The notes beneath the pieces are model-generated. The model ran no database searches. It was given only the letters and a program-made list of their open reading frames with translations, and was not told the DNA's origin. A stretch of DNA of 64,000 nt from Tetmemena sp. SeJ-2015 (taxonomy: Eukaryota; Ciliophora; Spirotrichea; Sporadotrichida; Oxytrichidae), in the NCBI GenBank assembly GCA_027382625.1, contig JAJKFJ010022559.1:1-64000 (forward strand), written 5' to 3'. Every line of letters starts with the position of its first letter. Position 1 is the first letter of the stretch. The position numbers and the translations under genes were made by a program. Shown here in pieces: positions 49,501-55,500 of this stretch.

Positions 49501-52500
49501 TAATTAATTTCAATAGTTACTAAAAATTGATTTAATTCTAGACGTCTTATTTATTTAAGTTGAGAAAATAATTTTATAGAATAATATAAAATTTTAAAAA
49601 CCAAAATAAAATAAATTAATATAAAATATTATTTTATTTTACTATTTGGTAATAATTCTAAATGATGAAAATGTAAATATGAACAGTAGTGGTCTGAATG
49701 AAAGTTAGGAGTAATTATATGAAAGTCTTAGAAATTAAAAATGAAATATAATGAGTAAATAGTGAACTAAGATAATAGAATCCACCATTCTTAGCCATCT
49801 TATCGTAAGTGAGCTCATCCATCATTATTTTGTAAGTTGTAAGAGGCGTCATCATCATCACAATCATCTTCACAGTCACTACCATAGCTGTTTCTTCTCA
49901 ACAAAGAGCGAGGCATGACATTTTGCGTTTTAATTTCACTGAATCTATCATATGAACTCTTTTTATCTTGCTTATAAGATTGGGTAATCTGCTTTGATTG
50001 CAACTAGATTAAATAAAATAATTGACTCATATGCTGTTCCTTGTTTCATTGCTTGCTACTGAACAGTAGTAATTATTGATTATAAGAATGAAAGTTCTCT
50101 TGAGAACTAGTCTTGGTCTTTCAAGTGTGTTTCCTAATTGAGTTTCTGCATATTTTCTATCAAAGACGTATCTGTATTCATCTGAGAGTTCTCTATTACT
50201 CATAAATATGTTTTTCCAATTTGCGAAGGGGAAAATTGCTGCTGACTGCTATTTTAATTTTTTCTTTACAATATTCCAAAACTCAAATTAAGGGATTAAT
50301 TTATACAATTAGTTAATCTCCTGAGTGCAGAAAAGTACTTTCAAACTGTTGAGCAAATAAATATACCCGGCATGAAGAACTCCAATCTTCTAGTCTAAAT
50401 AAATTGTTTTATATAGTTTATAACAAAATAGTTATTTTGCATTCAAGAAAAAATTAAATTAGGCTACTCGTTAGACACTTTTAGTTTATATAATGGTATA
50501 ATTATTTTTAATATAAGAAATATTTTCAAATCTAATAATTTTAGTACTATCTGATATTTATAACATTGAAATAAATTATGATTTTGAAGTAAATAATTAA
50601 ATAATATAAAGATAAATAAGTAAAGTGAATTGTGGGTTATAAGAATAAGATCAAAGCCCAATTCTTAATTAGAAATGCGGTTGAGGCAATAATGATTAAA
50701 GATCAGTGATTGGATAATAGAGATTAAAACTAACTAATATTGATTGGTGTTTATATAATGATCAGAGCTATAATTAAAACCCTAATGTTTAATTTGGATT
50801 TCTCTCAAGAGATCAGTATTAAACAATAGGGTGTCTAAATTTAATAAAAACCTAATCTTTTACTATTTAATATAATTGAGAATTTAATGGAAAATTGAAT
50901 TAATTAATTATTTAAATTAAAAATGGAACAATTTTATGTCAGTTGAAATGCGTCCGATTTGAATAATTATTCTACCATTCTATTCAGCATTAAATTATAA
51001 CAACTTTTATCCTTGTAACTTTTGTGAAGGAGCGCTCAGTCAAGAGTTATAATCGACACAAATTTTAATGAAGAAGAAGATGATGAAATTGATGAGGAAT
51101 GCGTGAGTCATATCTCACTTCTGAGAGGTGCTACAAAGATGATTAAAAGAAGAAACTCAACCTTTCTCGTCATCACTTTTTATGAAAATATCCATGATGA
51201 GCTAAGCAATAAAATTAAGAAAAACACAATATTTTAGTCCATATATTTAAATTAAGATAGTCTATACAGTACATATATTTATTTTAAATTAACAGCATTA
51301 GAGTCTTCAAAGATAAATCTTAAGTTTATTTATATCTGTATCGTTTTAAGTTTTATCTGACTTTGAGTAGTTTTTTATAAAAATTAGGGTAGAATCTTTG
51401 AAAATGTTGTAATAAAGTACTCTAGACTTGTTAATAGATTATGTTTTTTGGATGTTTTAAATATACGAAGATTTTCAAGCATATATTAATTGAGTTCTTT
51501 AGTTGTCTGCAAAATTTATCTTAAATTATGAGGATTAACCTATTATTTAAGTATAGATCCTCCTGCAAGTTGTAACCCAATATCAAGATTTTTAAGAGTT
51601 AGCTAGTAAATAAATTAATATGGTTATTGTGTAGATGTACGTTGTTAAATTGAATTTAAATTAAAAAATCTATATTTAAAGCGTAATATAATATGAATCA
51701 CACAACAAGGAACCAAACTCAATGTATTTCTAAGTTAAACCAATCCACGATCATGTATTCATATTCAACCTATAATTTTCAATGAGCTACCGAAAAAGTC
51801 CCATATTGAGCTACAAAGCTCGCATTTCAGCGGCCAGCATTTTTAAACTCTTCATTTATTATTTTAATTTAATTCCAATTTTCATTTAATTCTTAACTAT
51901 AATTACAAAATATTGTCCCTTACTTTTATTTTCTGTATTGTCAATGTTCTTCTTTAAGATGAGATTTTACATATATATTTCAAGTTAATCTTATTCTTAA
52001 AATTGGCAATTCACTTCAATTATTTACCTTTAATATTTTATTGTTATAAATATAAAGTCTGATGTTAACTTAATGAGTCAATGAGTCGTTAAGTCCCTCA
52101 AAATAAATTAATTTATGAATTCAATCTGAACTGATGCAATTTTGACTGATTATTGAGCAGCCTTATTTTCTATCAAACAGTTTCTCTTGAGAACGAAGTT
52201 AAATCCGATAATAATCTTTTAAATAAGAATTAATTGTTTAAATATTTATTACCATCCCAATATTAGCCTTTGTTGACATTAATTTTGATTATCTTTTGAA
52301 TTTTCTTTAAATGAAGAACATATTATCCCTCTGGAAGATTATTCAGTCTAATTAAATTAAAGTCCTTCTTCTGGATTGAGTCATCAGAGGGATTTATTTG
52401 ATTATAAGAAAAGTAAAAGTTATTTAATTGAAATTTAAGACAAAAGATATCATTTTTATATAATGATTGTAATTTAACATATTAATTATTAATAAATTAT

Positions 52501-55500
52501 AAGTATCAAAACATTTTCAAATATAATAGGTTGAGATAATTTTTATAATTAAGGACTGAAAATGAAAATATGAATAGTTTTAGTATCGTTTAATTGTGTT
52601 TAAGGCTTATAAATTTACTTTTTAATTTTTGCTCTACTTTAAATTATATAAATTATTGAAAATTATGGAATCAGCCCTATAGGGATTAAAGATAAAAACA
52701 GAAACGCTTAAGTTAGTAATAGTTTAAGCGTAATATACGCAAATAATAAGCTACAGGTTTTCACAAGTATAACTTTTATCAAATAAAATTGGCATTAAGT
52801 TTTTTATTGAATATTATTAATGTTTCAATTTAAATTTACTGTTAATGAATTAAATCCCGTCAAAACAATCCTCCAAAACACCAGAGTCGCGACTTGTTTT
52901 TAATAGAGAAACATTTGATCTAGATTTTTTATTGAAAGTAACTGGGAACTCACATAACTCATTTTCAATGAGATCGACATGTGAAAGGTAAGTGAAGTTT
53001 TGAGAATCATGATTAATGAAAAATTATTTTTCTGAAACTTCAGTATTGCTTGCCACTATTGCCATTATATTCTATCTTAATTTACTATATTATAAATAGA
53101 TTCTTGAGATGACCAAGTTTTACTTTTCCTTAATTGTCGGTTATAAGAGGAAACTTTCTATCAAATTAATCTTCACTCATATAAATGTGCATCATCATTA
53201 TCGCTTAAAATATTTAATAAAATAGAACTAATCTTTATTATCGTCTAAAATTTAATTAAAATCGATGATTGATTAAAATAATAAATGAAGAATTGCAACT
53301 TCATATCAGTTGAAATCAAAAATTCACCCCTTGATCTGCATCTTATCTTCATCATCATCTTCTTCTTATTTTGTGTTGCTAATAACTTTGAAATGAGAAT
53401 TACCACTCAAAAATTTGAAGGATATAAAGTTCTTAGATTTTAATGCAAATCAAATGATGTAAGAATTATTAATATCTGAAACACTTCAACTGTCACTGAT
53501 TTATAATTATTTTCATTTTACATTAAATAATAGGCTATTTAATTCTAATTTATTTAAATTAGCATTGTATTTATTGATAAAACACTTCTTCGAGCTTTTA
53601 ATTATGAACTTATTAAATAGTTTTTATAATTTTCTCAAAATGCTATATTCTTTAAAAGAGAATAAAAATTAAACAAATTATAAAATTATAGAAATTCAAA
53701 GTCTTTAAATTAAATTCTTATTTATATGATATTAGTCTCCGGACTTTCTAAAAACAAATAAGGGATAAAAAATAATTTAAAATTAATTGGATAAATATAA
53801 ATGGGATCCTTATTTATTTGAATAAAACCTGTTATTTAATTAAATTTTTGTAATACATGAATGGTTTCCTTCGGTTTAGGCTCTCCATTTTTGCCTAGCA
53901 AATAGAGATAGTAACTTTGTTTATATTTTCTAAGATAAATTTCTGTCATGCTTTAATCATATTGATGAGTAGCGATTGAGAAGTTTTGTTGATGCTAAAA
54001 GCTTTAGTGAGTATCTAAAGTTATGTTTTAAACTTCAGTGGAAATCGTAACCTCCACTCAATAAAAATATTTACTGAAGAAAGGTAAGCTGGAACTTAAA
54101 AGTCTAGGCTAATTGAATGGTTGGTTTCGAAGCTGACATTATCATACTTTTTTGTAATTGGGATATTTGTATCGATGTAATTTCTCAAGACTATAGTGAC
54201 AGAGGTTTTTTTCATGATACTGAGAGAGGCTTAAGTATTATTGATTAGCAAATAAGGGTGGATTAAGACCTAAGCTATATTTCCAATCAGCAGACTCTCT
54301 TTATTTATGTAAATCCATGCAGAGAAATCATAAGTTTCAGTTTATCTTACAAAGTCGCATAGTTGAGCAAAGTCATTGTGAATTTAAATAGCTTTGCTGC
54401 TCAGTTATGATTTTCCATAAGGAATGAAGATTTTACCATCTTTTTCTGAATCAGACTTATAGTACTAACCATCAAATATTATTCCTGTTTTAGGGCCTGA
54501 GCAGACTTTCTAGTTTTCGTCTATTATATAAGCTAAGTGCCCTGCTATAGTTGGCCGATGAATCATGAAAGAGAGCCCTTTTTTATATTCCCAAATTATT
54601 TTTATTTATAAAAGAAATTATAACTAATCAGTCAAGGTTTATTACGTTTGAAAAATACCTTAATCATCATTTTTTATTTAGATAAAGAAATTAATACAAT
54701 TTTATTATCAAGAATAATTGCTCTAGCGCTGACTCCGTTTCCTATGAATTCTACGATAAATAACCCAACCTTGTTAATCAATTCAGGGAATTTAAATGTT
54801 TCCTAGAACTTTTTGTTAGGTGCCTGAGAATATTAATGCTTTTTCTCAATGCTAGCAACTAGGCCATCTAAGTTAACTGCAGTATTGAATGGCTAGAGAG
54901 TTTTCTTTGTAGTAAGTTTCGGTGTTAAACTCAAAAATTTTGATGAACAAGGTTGGCACGTTTTTCAATTCTAAACTCAATACTGGCTCTTCAGGTACTT
55001 TAAATTGTTCTTAGTTGGATTCTAAGAATCTGATAATTACCTCTTATGAAACTTCCTAGAACTTCTAGAGATTTATGTTAAGATTAGTCATGTCATCAGA
55101 TGAAAAGATTGAGTGGCGCTCTTCTATCTTTTTGAGAAATTTAGAGTCAAATTCATCCTTAAAGCTTTCTAATGAGGCTTTTAGAGCACAAAACTCTTCT
55201 AGATACTTCTTGATGAAGTCCTTTTGATCATGAGACCATTTTCCATTGCGGGTGTTTTCACTCTAGACATTCTTGATATACTATGCCCAATGATTGTCAT
55301 TTTGAGGCTTTCTTTTGACTTTGAAGTAGGTTGACTCTTCCTTTTGAGGGATGGCTAAATACTACCTGAAGAGGTCCTCATCATAAGTATTAAGTTTGAT
55401 ACCCAGGTCTAGCACCTCAATTAAAAGTGAAGATTATAAGCTCTAGGGCATTTGCTTACTCTTTGCGTAATTGTAAAGGTGAAGAATGTTTGCTCTTTTC

